Assembly (NCBI GenBank): GCA_026120185.1
Contig: JANUWF010001815.1
Location: forward strand, 868,001 to 932,000
Direction of reading: 5' to 3'
Source of the DNA: Voacanga thouarsii
Taxonomy: Eukaryota > Streptophyta > Magnoliopsida > Gentianales > Apocynaceae
DNA: 64,000 nt
Shown here: positions 50,951 through 63,243 of the stretch, in pieces
Position numbering within the stretch: the stretch's first letter is position 1
Layout: the number at the start of each line of letters is the position of its first letter
Translations under genes and position numbers: made by a program
The notes under the pieces: generated by a model
The model's input: the letters and a program-made list of their open reading frames with translations, nothing else
Told to the model about the DNA's origin: nothing
Databases searched by the model: none

Positions 50951-51615
50951 ATGTCTTCTTTTCTCCGCCCTTTTTCTAGATCTTCTTCTTTCTCCTCTTC
51001 TTCTCCTATGTCCTCCTCCTCTTCTCAAAAGTCTTCAAAACTTAGGGAAGAGTTTAACTTTTCTAACCTCCAACAATCCACTGATTGGAAGATTCCAAAA
51101 TTTTCCCCTAATGAGATTTACAAAACTCCCAATCCGAACTGTTGAGAAAACAGTTCAATTAGACTCTGACTGCAAAGAAATCAAACTTCTTTTTGCCAAT
51201 GCAATCAAAAAATTTCAAAACAAAGATAACTAACTATCTACATTTTGGCCTTGTCTAAATTGCAGCAAAACCTCTTTCAAGAGAAGGTCTTGATACTTCT
51301 TTACTTTTATATCTAAGATATAACTGATTTTTAGACTTCAATAATTCACTTTTAGATATGGTGGAAACCAACCTTTGCAGTGGACCAGTTTATTTTGACT
51401 GCTTTCCAAATTTTATAGTCTCTTGCAATGACCAAAATCTTCTTGATGCTCTGACTCTTAATGTCAACACTACAAATTACAAAATCAAAATAAGTTCTCT
51501 TCCTGTAGCCATCATATACCATATACAGTATAAGGCTATGACTTCTACCTTTAATACTAGTGCAATGAGAATGTCTCACAAGGGTGAAACAGTTCTCTTC
51601 CAAACGGATTTGTAA
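50951..51615 (+). pseudogene. viral polyprotein start and movement-protein region
   Basis: The first Met is at 50951 and opens a Ser-rich leader of 64 codons ending in a stop at 51143-51145. The frame then shifts and passes further stops. A clear movement-protein core lies at 51358-51615 (the region with the conserved G-x-V-Y-F-D-type block and a central Asp), ending at TAA-type stop 51613-51615. The role would be cell-to-cell spread through plasmodesmata. Recognition is by resemblance to the 30K-like movement domain of petuvirus-type polyproteins. Broken in at least three places, so non-functional. Confidence 0.72.
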
Positions 51616-51676
51616 AGATCTCATCTTTCCATTCCAAAACCAATCTCATGGAACTAGTCTTCCTTCTAACTAGTTA

Positions 51677-54060
51677 TTGACTAATATAGCTCCTTCTATG
51701 AAACCAGAAAATACCATTGTGTCATATATCAAACAATTCTCTTGTGGATCTGTGGAAATAGCTTTCCAAAGATTTCTCAGCCAAAGATTTTCTTATCCTC
51801 CATCTCAAGCGTCTTCATCAAGCGTCCAACCTCCTAGACATTCAGTATCCCCTATAGCTACCCATCTACAAGGTATCAATCTAGAATCCAAAATTCCTCA
51901 AGCTAGATATGCAGTTCAGCCTGATTTAGATAAAATTGAGTTTGAAAGTTCTACATATTCTGCTATGATTAGAGAACTCAATAATTTACAAACTGATTTA
52001 CAAATTCCTTTTGTAATTGACAAAACAAAACTTAGAGAAGAATTCTATTCTCATTCAAATGTTTCAAAAAGAACTTGGTTTTTTGATCCATTTCAAGGAT
52101 CTGCTAGAAAACAGGTCCAAGATCCTTATTATAAATTTTTAAATTCAGTTAAAAAAAATTGATTTCTTTTCATGGTTTGAAGCTTATGCTGATGTTCAAA
52201 AAATTGATTATCCTTTTGCTTCAACTATAAATGTTTCAAAACATTGGCAAACTGCCCAAGGAACAACTGTTTCTTTTGAATTTCCTCTTGGCTAAAAGAT
52301 CAAAATTCCTTTTGGGACTGAGTAAATTGATGCTTCTCACTTTAAAAGAAAGGATAAAGAGGATGATATGCTTTATCCTAAAGATATTCAAAATCTTTAT
52401 GAACAAAACAATTATACAAAGAAATATTTACAAACTATTAGTGAATATTTGATTTCAAAACTGAGTACTCCTTCCATACAAGATAAATCTATATCTAGTA
52501 CTTCTTCAAATTCTTCAACCTCTTCTACTCCACTCTTCAAACCATATGAGATTCCTCTCTAGTATAGGAAAGAGCTCAGCCAAAAGACTTCAAAAAAGCT
52601 ACTTCTCACTGAACTTCAAATAAGGATAGCTGAAATAGAGAAATCTATTATTCTAGAATCAGCCCCTCCTTCAACTCCCCAACAGCCTGTTGGTTCCTAA
52701 CATTCTATTTCTGTTTTAAATTAAAATAACTTAGATATTGAAAGCCATTCTGAGCCCAATCCAGAGATTCCTCCTCCTTTAGATGCCCTACCTCTTCGAT
52801 TAGGTAGACCCCTTCATTGGAAGAATCCTCAAAAGCTTTAGTATCCTAGTGCTACTCATCTAGATGTTACTTTAGAAGAAAGTCCAAATATCCTTCAAAA
52901 TTTCTACAATGCCAATAACATCTACAAATGGTACATAGATGGCCAGTCAGAGTATAACATGATGTTTAAACTCCAACAAATGACTATGGTAGCCACTGCC
53001 TATAGCACTACCCACAAATGTTCTAACCAATTAGCTGTCCATATTATTGTAGTAGACTTTACAAGTCAATTCAAGAGATAGTAGGATGAACACCTCAAAG
53101 AGGAAGATAGATATGATATTTTCCATGCCGTTGAAATCAACCATAAGGGTTAGCCAATTATTCAATATGGTAATTCTATCCCAGATGCTGTCTCAACCCT
53201 TATTTTCATTATTGCAAAAGCCTTCATTCGTAATCCAGGAATTTTCAGAGAGAAATTTACTAAAATCCTCAACAACCTCAAATGCAAAACCCTGTCTGAC
53301 TTTAAATAGTATAAGGATACCTTTCTTACTAGAGTATATGTCAAAATAGATGGAAACAACTAATATTGAAAAGAAAAATTTCTAGATGGCCTTCTCAAAT
53401 CTCTTCGTAACTTAGTTCGTGAAGAACTTCAAACCCAGTACAATGGAGTTGTACCTTATGAACAAATTACCTTTGGCTAATTGACTATCCAAATCCAACA
53501 AGTTGCTCTCAAAATCTATCGTCAAAATAAGACGCTGAGACAATTAGCCAAATATTATGCCCAGAGAAGTCGTGATCTACGCAACATCTGTGAACAATTT
53601 GGTTTGCCTTCCTATAGTGCCAAACCATATAGGCACCATAAGACCAAACACCAAGTGTCTTCCAGACCTACCTACCATAGGAAGTAGTATAAACATGCCA
53701 AGCGGCTTGCACTTCTTGCTTCAACCAAAACCAAAACTGCTAAGGTCAAGCCTCAACCTTCCAAGTCAAAAACAGTTATATGTTTCAAATGTAACAAGCC
53801 TAGTCATGTTGCCAGATATTGCAAATTCTCTAAAAAAAATCATGAACTCTCTTTGAATGATGATATTCTTGACAAAATTTAAAATCTTCTTCTTTCTGAA
53901 TCCGATTCAGATCAAGCTGATGATGAATTTGAACAACAGTTCAATCAAATACAGGAAGATGATCTCTCTTATTCATCCTCCTCTGATCATTCAGATCTAG
54001 AAGGACCAACCATCAACACTCTTACAAAAGAACATGATCTTCTCCTAGAACTAATAGGAA
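51677..54060 (+). pseudogene. viral capsid region with zinc knuckle
   Basis: The longest open piece (51677-52162, 161 codons) follows the movement region. Capsid-like sequence with many stops runs on to a zinc knuckle CX2CX4HX4C at 53781-53822, preceded by a Lys/Arg/His-rich stretch and followed by an acidic Ser/Asp/Glu tail (about 53880-54010). A capsid followed by a CCHC box and flanking acidic region is typical of Caulimoviridae. Several frameshifts and stops (for example 53881, 53685). Confidence 0.7.
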
Positions 54061-54399
54061 AACTTCCTAATGATTCAAACAAACAAGAATATCTTGACAA
54101 GTTCAAACAAACTCTTGATCAACCTTCAGCATCATCTTCTAATCCTTTCCAACATCATCCACATATTGTTAATATATACAATCTTACTAACATTCTTAAT
54201 AGGTTTCCTGCTAAACCTTCCAGGACTGTCACCATTCAAGACCTTCAATCTGAAATCTTCCTTCTTAAGGAAGAAATCAGAGAAATCAAAGCTTCTCAAG
54301 AATTAGACAGATCAGTTCTTCAAAATCTTTGTTCTAAAAAAGAACCTCAAAAACCATCAGATACTAGTTCTAATGTGAATACTTTTTTGAATTCTTTTT

Positions 54400-54720
54400 C
54401 AAAAATTTCAATTCAAAAATGGCATTTATGCATTACACTTGTCATTCAAAATTCTTTTATTTTTGAAGTCTCAGCCTTACTTGATACTGGAGCTGATCTC
54501 AACTGCAATGAAGAAGGTCTTATTCCTACAAAATATTTTGAAAAAAACTAAGGAAAGCCTTTGTTCAGCTAATAGGAAGAAGCTAGAGATTAGCCTCAAA
54601 CTTTCAAATGTTAAGGTAAAGCATTCCTCCTTATCTATTTTTACTTCATTCTTGCTTGCCAAATATATCACTAATCTTATTATCTTAGGCACTCCATGTA
54701 TTCAATAGATCATACCCTTT
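54400..54720 (+). pseudogene. viral aspartic protease region
   Basis: A DTG active-site triplet encoded at 54483-54491 sits in the L-L-D-T-G-A-D context typical of pararetroviral proteases. A frame change soon after separates it from downstream protease sequence, so the gene is broken. It lies between capsid and RT as expected. Confidence 0.65.
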
Positions 54721-54979
54721 ATGGTCCTCAAAACAAGAATTCAGGTAGAACATTTGAACCAAAAAATTCTTATTCATTTTGATAGGCCCCCTATTGAAAA
54801 AGATCTTCATCTCCTTAAGACAAAGCAGTCTCAAATCAATTTTCTTAAAGAAGATGTTTCATTCCAGCGTCTTCAACAACAACTTACCGAGCCTTATATT
54901 AAAGCCCAGATCAAATCCCTAGAAATCCATATCCAAACCCAACTATGTTCTGATTTTCCTATAGCATTCTGGAATAGAA

Positions 54980-55700
54980 AATAACATATTATCTGGCTCC
55001 CTTATAAGCTTGACTTTGATAAAAAAAAAATCAATTCCAACCAAGGCTAGTCCTATTCAAATGAATCATGAGATTACAGTCCATTGCCAAAATAAGAATA
55101 ATGATCTCTTACAAAAGAAAATCATTTCTCTGAGTACTTCACCTTGGAGTTGTGTGACATTCTATGTCAACAAAAATGCTGAAATTAAGTGTGGTGTTCC
55201 TCACCTTGTCATCAATTACAAACCACTTAATTTAGCTCTTCAATGGATTAAGTATCATATTCCTAACAAAAAAGATTTGCTAAATAGATTACATTCTGCT
55301 TTCAAATTTTGATTTGAAATCAGGATTTAGACAAATTCAAATTGATCCCAGAGATTGATACAAAATAGTTTTTACAGTTCCATTTGGTCAGTATGAATAA
55401 AATGCTATGCCATTTGGATTAAAAAATGCTTCTTCAGAATTTCAAATAATTATGAATGAGATTTCTAATCTTTTTTTATTGTTTATATTAATGATGTTCT
55501 AATCTTTTCTCAAAACTTAGAACAACATTTTAAACATTTAAATACTTTCTTTTTCCTACTAAGCATAATGGCTTAGTTCTTTCAAAATCAAAATTTAGTC
55601 TTTTCCAAACTAATGTCCGATTTCTAGGACATAATATTCAACAAGGAATAATAGTTCCTATCAAAAGATCTATTCAGTTTGCTGACAAATTTCCAAATCA
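54980..55700 (+). pseudogene. viral reverse transcriptase region
   Basis: RT fingers and palm blocks are visible: S-P-W-S with a following strand (about 55140), V-I-N-Y-K-P-L-N (about 55215), a D-x-K-S-G-F-x-Q-I block in another frame (about 55310-55340), P-F-G-Q-Y-E and M-P-F-G-L-K-N-A (about 55380-55430). The catalytic box at 55484-55495 reads Y-I-N-D instead of Y-I-D-D. Multiple stops and frameshifts are present. Sequence type is caulimovirid rather than Ty3/gypsy. Confidence 0.82.
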
Positions 55701-56268
55701 AATTCTTGATCGGACTCAGCTTCAAAGATTTTTAAGTTGTTTAAATTATGCTTCTGAGTTTATTTCAAATGAAGCAAACTTATCAAACTTCTGCATAACA
55801 GACTCAAACTGCCTCCTCCTCCATGGATCAATGTCCATACTTCAATTGTCAGACAAGTTAAATCCAGAGTTAAACAGCTTCCTTGTTTATCTCTTCTTAA
55901 TCCATCTGCCTCAAAATTGTTGAAATTGATGTCTCTGATATTAGTTATAGTGGCATCCTTTAACATGTCAAAAATGGCAAAGAACATACTGTTACTTTTG
56001 CATCAAAACATTGGAATAGTTCTTTGGCAATTGTTTTATACGTTTCCAAATTTCAAGTTGATTTATTAAATCAGAAATTTTTACTTCTCATTGATTGTAA
56101 AGCTGCAAAATATGTTTTGAAAAAAGATGTAAAAAACATTGCCTCTAAACAAATATTTACTAGTTGGCAAGCTATTTTATCTATATTTCTTTTGATATAG
56201 AATATATCAAAGGATCTTCAAACTCAATTCCTGATTTCTTAACTCAGAAATTTGTGCAGGGAAGATAG
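55700..56268 (+). pseudogene. viral RNase H region, end of polyprotein
   Basis: RNase H-like blocks with a first Asp near 55930 and a second near 56095 occur in decayed frames. The reading frame in use at the end closes with TAG at 56266-56268, two bases before the next ATG. Confidence 0.65.
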
Positions 56269-56270
56269 CC

Positions 56271-57538
56271 ATGCCTCACAAGAAAATAAAGTCAAAGCTC
56301 AATAAACTTCTAGCCCTTCCAGCATCCCCTGTAGCACAGGCCTCAAAAAAGGATTCCAGTGAATCCTCATCATCCTTTGGTAAACTAATATTTACTTCCC
56401 CAAAAGATTATGCGATGAATATATCTCAAGCAGCTATAACCCAGCATACCAAAATATAGGAGCCTCTCTCTATAACAAAATTGCCACAAGCAAGTTGGGC
56501 TGACATTGTAGAATTAGAAGATCTACAGCATGCCTAATCCCAATCCTTCAGACCATCCGATTTTGAGAACTGGTGTAGACTCAGGTAGTTCCTTCTAACA
56601 CTCAAAATGTGGTGGATAGCAACTCCACAACCACTTCCAAACCTGTGGTGGTTAATTACCCCACAACCATTAGAACCTAGAGTCCAAAAACACGAACACA
56701 GGCACGATGCAATCGGCATCCAAATAGGCTCTTTCTTCTGAGCCTAAACCAATTTCTTCCAGGTTCTCTTCGACCCAAGAACCTACATGCATCAAAACCC
56801 CTAGAGTATATAAATTACTCCAAATGGAACTTGAATTTTGGGATCCAAATCCATAAAAGGCAGCTAGACAACTCTTTGGTCCGGATGTTAACTTCCTTCA
56901 GAAGTCCCCAAAATTTACTTAAAAATGCTTCAAGTTTATTCTTGTAGACATCGAGAGTGCATCCTTTTACCCTCACAAAGATAAAAATACTGAGCTATAT
57001 ATCACACCTTAGCCCAAATCCACTCTATACATACTCATTCTGTATGGGAAGCTCCCCCGAATATCTTCAAAAATTTTTCTCAACCTTTTGATCCTATAGT
57101 TTATAATTATTGGGATTACCAACATGCTTGGCTAAATGCCTTCACTTCAAAATCATTTTCAAAATCATTCTTGGTTTCTTTATTCCAGGAAAAAGAAACC
57201 AACCTAAGTACCATATCCTAATTGATTCATCAATCAATGGTAGCCCCGTTATGGCCTGACTGAAGAAATTCTTTTTGACCTTTTCAAGGAAGGATTTGAC
57301 TATATCAAAAGCCGGTATTACAACTAGTAGCCAGCTGTTCCCTTGCTCCTCCAATTTTTCAGCATATTCAAGCTCGACTAGATATATTCCTAAAAGTTTG
57401 CATATGCAAAGGATTCACAAATCAACAAGGTCTTTCACACCTTACCCACCAAGGCCACTACAAATGGTGGAAAGATTGGAATGCATAGAACATGTACATT
57501 CCAGTAATTGAAAAATGGTTTAAAACCAACCCTAATTA
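56271..57538 (+). pseudogene. viral second ORF (function unknown), interrupted by solo LTR B
   Basis: An ATG at 56271 follows the polyprotein stop by two bases and opens 62 Lys/Ser/Ala-rich codons. Decayed coding-like pieces continue to 57538, including a Trp/Lys-rich stretch near 57460-57490. After solo LTR B a coding-like Ala/Gln-rich stretch resumes at 61843-61975. Florendoviruses carry an ORF of unknown function at this place (family knowledge). Many stops; no function can be assigned. Confidence 0.5.
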
Positions 57539-59440
57539 TGTGAAACCCTACCTAAAGCCAACCCTAGAGTAAGGGGGTCGGGATGCATATCATGTTACTT
57601 TGTATGAATATATATATTTTTGAATAATTTTATGTGCTTTAAAATTATGATTTATAGTCTAGAAGGCTCGGTTATACTTATTGAGTATGAAAGGTAAGAC
57701 GGTAATTTTGCTTGAAGTCAAAATAGGAAGATAGCTTGATGATTAAATAAGAAGAATATTTAGGTAAGAAAATAAGAATAAGAATTGTTGTGGTTTAATG
57801 GTTAGAGCCTTGGAATTAATCTCTAAGGTCTTGAGTTCAAATCCCATCATTTAAGTTTTTGTCATGATTATTTTAATTTAAGGTGAGATTTTTGTTTCTT
57901 GCATTCCATAAAAAAAAAAAAAAAAAAGAGTGTTGTCCTAGGGGAGACATAAAGGGAATGTCCTAATCCTATCCTTATATCCTAAAAGAATTCTAGAAGA
58001 ATTCTTGTCCTTCTATTACCTCTAGATTATCCTAACCTCTTCACCAATTAAGCTTGTTCAAAATTTATCCAAATCCATGTTTTAATTCCAGAAAATTCAA
58101 CCAAGATTATTGGTCTTTGAATTTCGAAAATGGCTCTTAGAGGTTGGAGAATTGACTGAAAATAGGGACGGAGTTAAGGAAGGTTCCTAAGAAAAATTAA
58201 TCTCCATGGTTGAATCTTCAAACTCCACTCCATAGTGTTCATCTTCTCCATGGAAGAAATCTGAAATTCTTCCAAATTCTTGAGCAGCCTAACCTGCAAA
58301 AATCTCAGCCATCTTTCTTACTCAATTGTTTCCAAAAAATGGCCAATTTATTCAACTTGAAGACTAAAATTCTTGTGCAAAAACTGAACTGCACAAAATT
58401 GCACAAACCAGAAAAAATTTTGGGTAGTTTCGCAGCATAGCAAGCTGAGATCAAAGCTGTTTCTTCTTCCTTCAAACCAGTAAATTACCTATACTTTTCC
58501 TCCATATAGAAGGCTGGAAACCAACCTTAAAGGACCCTCAAACACCTCTCAAAACCCTTTGCAAATCGGCTGAAACATTGTAGAAAACTGCACAGCAAAT
58601 TCTAGCAACCAATTCAAAACATAACCAGAAAAAAAATTCCAGCCTTGTTCTCTTCAAGCCTTGGCCGAAAACCTCCTCAAAACCTCTGTAAGTTAACCTT
58701 TGTTTTGCCATGAAATGAACTCCACTACCCCCTCCACTGACCTTGCACAACTAGACTCCATAGCCACTCTTCAAATTTCTCCAACAATCACTCCAGTCAA
58801 ACTTCCATTTGAATTTCAAAATTTCCAGCATTTACTCCATGAAAACACCCTTGGATTAAGCTTCATAACTAGAAATCCTCCCACCATTGAACTCAGAAAT
58901 TCAGCCAGCCTTATAGCTCCCTCAACCCTCATTCAATTCAGCAAAACACAGCAAACTAGTCGGCCATTTGCAGCTCCAAGAAACCTCCATCAATCAAACA
59001 CTATTACCATATCTTTTACCTTAAAACACTCTTTAAATTTCTCCATTTGAATTTCAAACAACCAGATTTTTCTCTCATCTCTAATATGAAAATCAAAATC
59101 CTAGAACTCCCTCAATCATTCAGCTAGCCCCTTCAGAAATTCGTCTAGCATTTTCTCTCTAATCCTCTCCATTTTCACCAAGAACACCAAGAACACACAC
59201 TACCTTTCTTCAAACCAAAGACCACTCTAAACACCTCCAATCCCTCCCAAAAACTCCAAAACATGCCTACGTACTCCCTAGAGTCCATTTCTAGATTTTA
59301 TAACAGCAAATCTCGAAAACAAAAATTAACAATCGGATTAAAACCAGAATTTTCCTTGAAGTCTCAAGAACATCATCAAGGTAACCAAGAACAACTTTTG
59401 TTCATCTTCTTCTCTTCAATCTTTAACATATCATACTAAT

Positions 59441-59488
<48 letters not shown>

Positions 59489-60213
59489 CCGAAATGGTTT
59501 CTACAACCATGGCAGTTTTCTTTCTCCTCTCTTGGACAATTCAAGACTCTCAAGTGCGTGGATCTTCTTAAATCTTCATCGAGATAGTCATCAACCAAGT
59601 ATTTCTCTTTAACCTTTCTTTTGAATTCTAGATTTATGTCTCTTGATTGTTGATAGGAAGGATAGAATATGAATGGGGGATTGAGTATATGCATATGTAT
59701 GAAGGAGTTGAGATTGGAGCATAAGAATGATTGATCATGTTTAAGCTTTATGAATTTCCTTGTGGATCGATGCATGTTCATCATGTCTTAAGAAATTATG
59801 AATGTTTAAGCATGCTAGAATGTTATGTCACTTTTGGTGAATAGGATATTATGTTCTTATTTTCATTGAAGCCATGAGTATGATTATGCTTAGTAGGGAT
59901 TTGATCATGTGATAGTAGGTGTGGATTTAAACCTTTGTTCATGAATAGAATAGTTTGTTGATTAATGTTGGAGTATATGCTCATGAATCTTGTTAGCAAT
60001 AGGAAAATTATGATCATGACCTTATTGATCCTAGGCTATTTTGATTAGCAAATTTTAGTACCCCAATTAAAATTATTACTATGTTTTTCTCCTAAGATTT
60101 CGAAATTCTTAGAAAATTTTGAAATTGGAATATTCAATGAAATAGTGATATTTTACTAGTCAAATAAATGATATCTTTTATTAAAAATAATATATATATA
60201 TATATATATATAT

Positions 60214-60255
<42 letters not shown>

Positions 60256-61837
60256 CACACATATATATATATGAAACCTTTTATACAAATAAGTAAAATA
60301 TTAATAAATACTATTTATATTTATTTGTTATCTATTAATCAAAACTTGATGAAATTTATTTATTATTAATTATTTACTATGTATCAATTAAGAGATTAGT
60401 AATAATTTAATATTTATTTTAAAAATACTATTTAAGAATGACCATTTATTAATATCATCTAGAACTTAGGATTCTTCAACAATTAAACCCTAGTTTATTT
60501 ATTAATAACAATACTCAAGATTTATTATTTGAACTTATAACTTATTAGTAATTAATTTACAACCCCTAGTTATTTTATCTTATCAAGCTAGTTTTATTTT
60601 ATAAAATCTTTTATCATCTAGTCTTAAAGCTTAGGACATTAGGGTCATGATTATAATTTGTTGAACTAGGATTAGTTATGTAAGCGAATATAGTTTGAGT
60701 ATAACCTTATGACTTGTGTTTACCCCAGGCGGGGTTAGGTCAGCTTTGAAAGATTTTTGAATTTGCTTAAGCAAAGGATCAGGTAAGCCTCTGCATAAAC
60801 TTATTTGAAGACAAAAGATTTCTATGGCAAGCCAAACCCGATGTGTATGGACACCCATTTTGTAAAGGCAATTAATGACTGTTTTTTTTCTTGTTTCAAT
60901 CAAACAAATCATTTGAAAATCAAACAAGTAGTGTTGCACAAATACTAAACTCTTTCTAAAAAATCAACTTTGACAAGAATTTTAGAAACCCTTAATTGCT
61001 ATTTTCAAATAAAGCAATGTATTATCAGTTTTTCCCAAGTGGGATAATCATCATTGAGTACTCAATAAGGGTAGACTACTAGGCTTAGTCTTTGAAGGGT
61101 TAGAGTAAGTCTCTCAGTAGGTGGCCACCTCTGAGGGTGAGTCATTCCCAGATAGGATGCCAGTCCAGTAGGTCATGCCGGTCCGAATTAGCAAGTTTCA
61201 GTCATGTGGACTGTGTATTTCTGGAGTGGACAACCGGTAAGTATGGGTGTAGAGAAGGAGGAGTATCTCACCCGGTAGGCTGATCACCTACCTTTTATCA
61301 GTCTGCACAAAGTGTGGCATTCTGACCGTTATATGGTCATAGGGTCCAACGTGTTCTAACCCATGGCTACCCATTTGAGTGGTTGTATTTATTGTGCATA
61401 TGTATGGTTTGAAAAGCAAAATGCCACTCTTTATTTTTAACCTTATTTATTATTTGCCAGCACTTTCTCTTATACAATTTTTACAGCTTGCATACATGAA
61501 CTGTTTTACCTGAAACACTCAAAGCACATATGGGCTTACTGAGATTTTTATCTCATCAACTTTTATGCCATATTTTTAGGTCGATCCTGCTATGGAGATG
61601 AGTAGCTAGATTTGTTGCTTGCTTTGAAGACCTTATGTTATTTATTTTATGTGTTGTTTTGAGAGATGATAGTAATCAATTTATTTTGGATTTGTTCCTG
61701 AATTTTTGGGTTGTAATAAATTCAATTTTAAAGTATTGTCTTTATTTTCGTTTGTGTGACGTAGTTATAAAGATCTCTTATCCTTTGGACGGGGCGACAT
61801 CCCCGGCCCTGTTGAGCCTAGGTAGCGGGGTGTTACA
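57539..61837 (+). mobile_element. Tekay-type solo LTR B (4299 bp) inside the pararetrovirus
   Basis: Starts TGTGAAACCCTACC and ends GGGGTGTTACA. The perfect target duplication AATTA occurs at 57534-57538 and 61838-61842. It is homologous to LTRs A, C and D but visibly more diverged. It contains a tRNA-like stretch with box A GTTTAATGGTTAGAGCC and box B GTTCAAATCCC (57785-57850), (CT)n at 59442-59486, and (TA)n(CA)n at 60190-60260. Confidence 0.92.
57785..57850 (+). other. tRNA-like (pol III box A/B) segment within the Tekay LTR
   Basis: TGGTTAGAGCC followed about 40 bases later by GAGTTCAAATCCC resembles box A and box B of a tRNA gene or SINE. The counterparts are 15941-16006 (A), 29415-29485 (D) and 42268-42345 (C, inverted). 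No cloverleaf was established. Confidence 0.45.
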
Positions 61838-61977
61838 AATTACCTGTCCCTTTCAACAATCAACAAATAGGTTTCTTATAGCAGAAATCAATAGCTACTG
61901 CAACTCTTGCAGCATCTGCCTCCAAACAAGATTTTCTTGCAGCAATGGAAAAATTACTGCAACAAATGAAAGCGGCG

Positions 61978-62035
61978 CGCGCGCACACACACACACACAT
62001 ACCACATACATATATATATGTGTATAAAATACTTA
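61978..62035. repeat. (CG)(CA)(TA) simple repeat at the right edge of the viral insertion
   Basis: GCGCGCGCACACAC passes into TATATATATG and ends where the first satellite unit of the right cluster begins. Confidence 0.85.
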
Positions 62036-62039
62036 ACAC

Positions 62040-63181
62040 ATGTTCAAAGATAAGCATATCAAATTAACAATCCAACTGCTACATTTGTGCAAATTACTAA
62101 AAATATTATCATGGCCTAATTTGAAAGTAATCGGATATGACTTGCCACATGATATAATATAATCTCCATATAAAAGTCCAAAATCTAAAGCATTTAGAAA
62201 TATAAACATATTAAATTAATGATCCAACTATTAAATTTGTTAAAATTTTGAAAACCAGTATTAGAAGGTAATCGAATTTGATTTGTAGCATGATCTAGCA
62301 TAATCTCTATATAAAAACTCAAAACTTAGAGCATTTAGAAACATAAGCATATCAAATTAACTATTCAACCATTAAATTTGTTAAAATTGCTAAAACCAAT
62401 ATTATAGCCAAATTTGAAGGTAATTGGATATGATTTGCCGCATATATACCATAATCTCTATATAAAAGCCCAAAACCTAACTTGTATACATTCATTAGCA
62501 TATCGAATTAACAATCCAATCGTTAGATTTATTAAAATTGCTATAAAAAAAATGTATTATGACCAAATTTGAAGGTAATCGGATATGATTTGCCACATGA
62601 TATAACATAATCTCCATATAAAAGCCCAAAACCTAAAGCATTTAGAAATATTAGCATATCAAATTAACGATCCAACTATTAGACTTGTTAAAATCGCAAA
62701 AAAAAAAGTATTATGCCAAAATTTGATTGTAATCAGATATGTAACACATTTATATTGATTAGCATATCAAATTAACGATCCAACCATTAGTTTTGTTAAA
62801 ATTGCTAAAAAAAGTATTATGGCCAAATTTGAAGGTAATCAAATATGATTTGCCATGTAATCTAGCATAATCTCCATACAAAAGCCCAAAACCTAAAGCA
62901 TTTAGAAATATAAGTATATCAAATTAATGATCCAACCGTTAGATTTGTTAAAATCGCTAAAAAAAAGAGTATAATGTCTAAATTTGAAGGTGATCGGATA
63001 TGTTTTGCCATATGATCTATCATAATATCTTCATAAAAGCTAAAAATCTAACGCATTTACTCTAATTAGCATATCAAATTAATGATTCAAACATTAGATT
63101 TGTTAAATTTGCTATAAAAAAAGAAGTATTATGGAGAAATTTGAAGGTAATCGGATATGTTTTGCTACATGATCTATTATA

Positions 63182-63243
<62 letters not shown>

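Larger units (their letters stand above)
50335..61975 (+). mobile_element. endogenous pararetrovirus (Caulimoviridae, florendovirus/petuvirus-like), decayed, split by a solo LTR
   Basis: Viral parts are 50335-57538 and 61843 to about 61975, together about 7.3 kb, close to one caulimovirid genome length. Order: leader with a Met-tRNA-like site, then a polyprotein region with movement protein, capsid with zinc knuckle, aspartic protease, RT and RNase H, and then a second ORF. That order, with an extra ORF after RNase H, fits florendoviruses best; petuviruses share the polyprotein order. Frames carry many stops and frameshifts. Both ends lie next to (CA)n and copies of one satellite, so it integrated in the satellite array. 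It lacks LTRs and an integrase, as expected. Confidence 0.85.

Noticed and set aside
57142..57354. Minus-strand frame inside the viral second ORF
   Set aside because: Antisense to coding-like viral sequence on the plus strand; no family resemblance.
59431..59784. 117-codon minus-strand frame with an Arg-Glu repeat tail
   Set aside because: The tail is the translated (GA)n microsatellite, and the frame is not kept in the other LTR copies.
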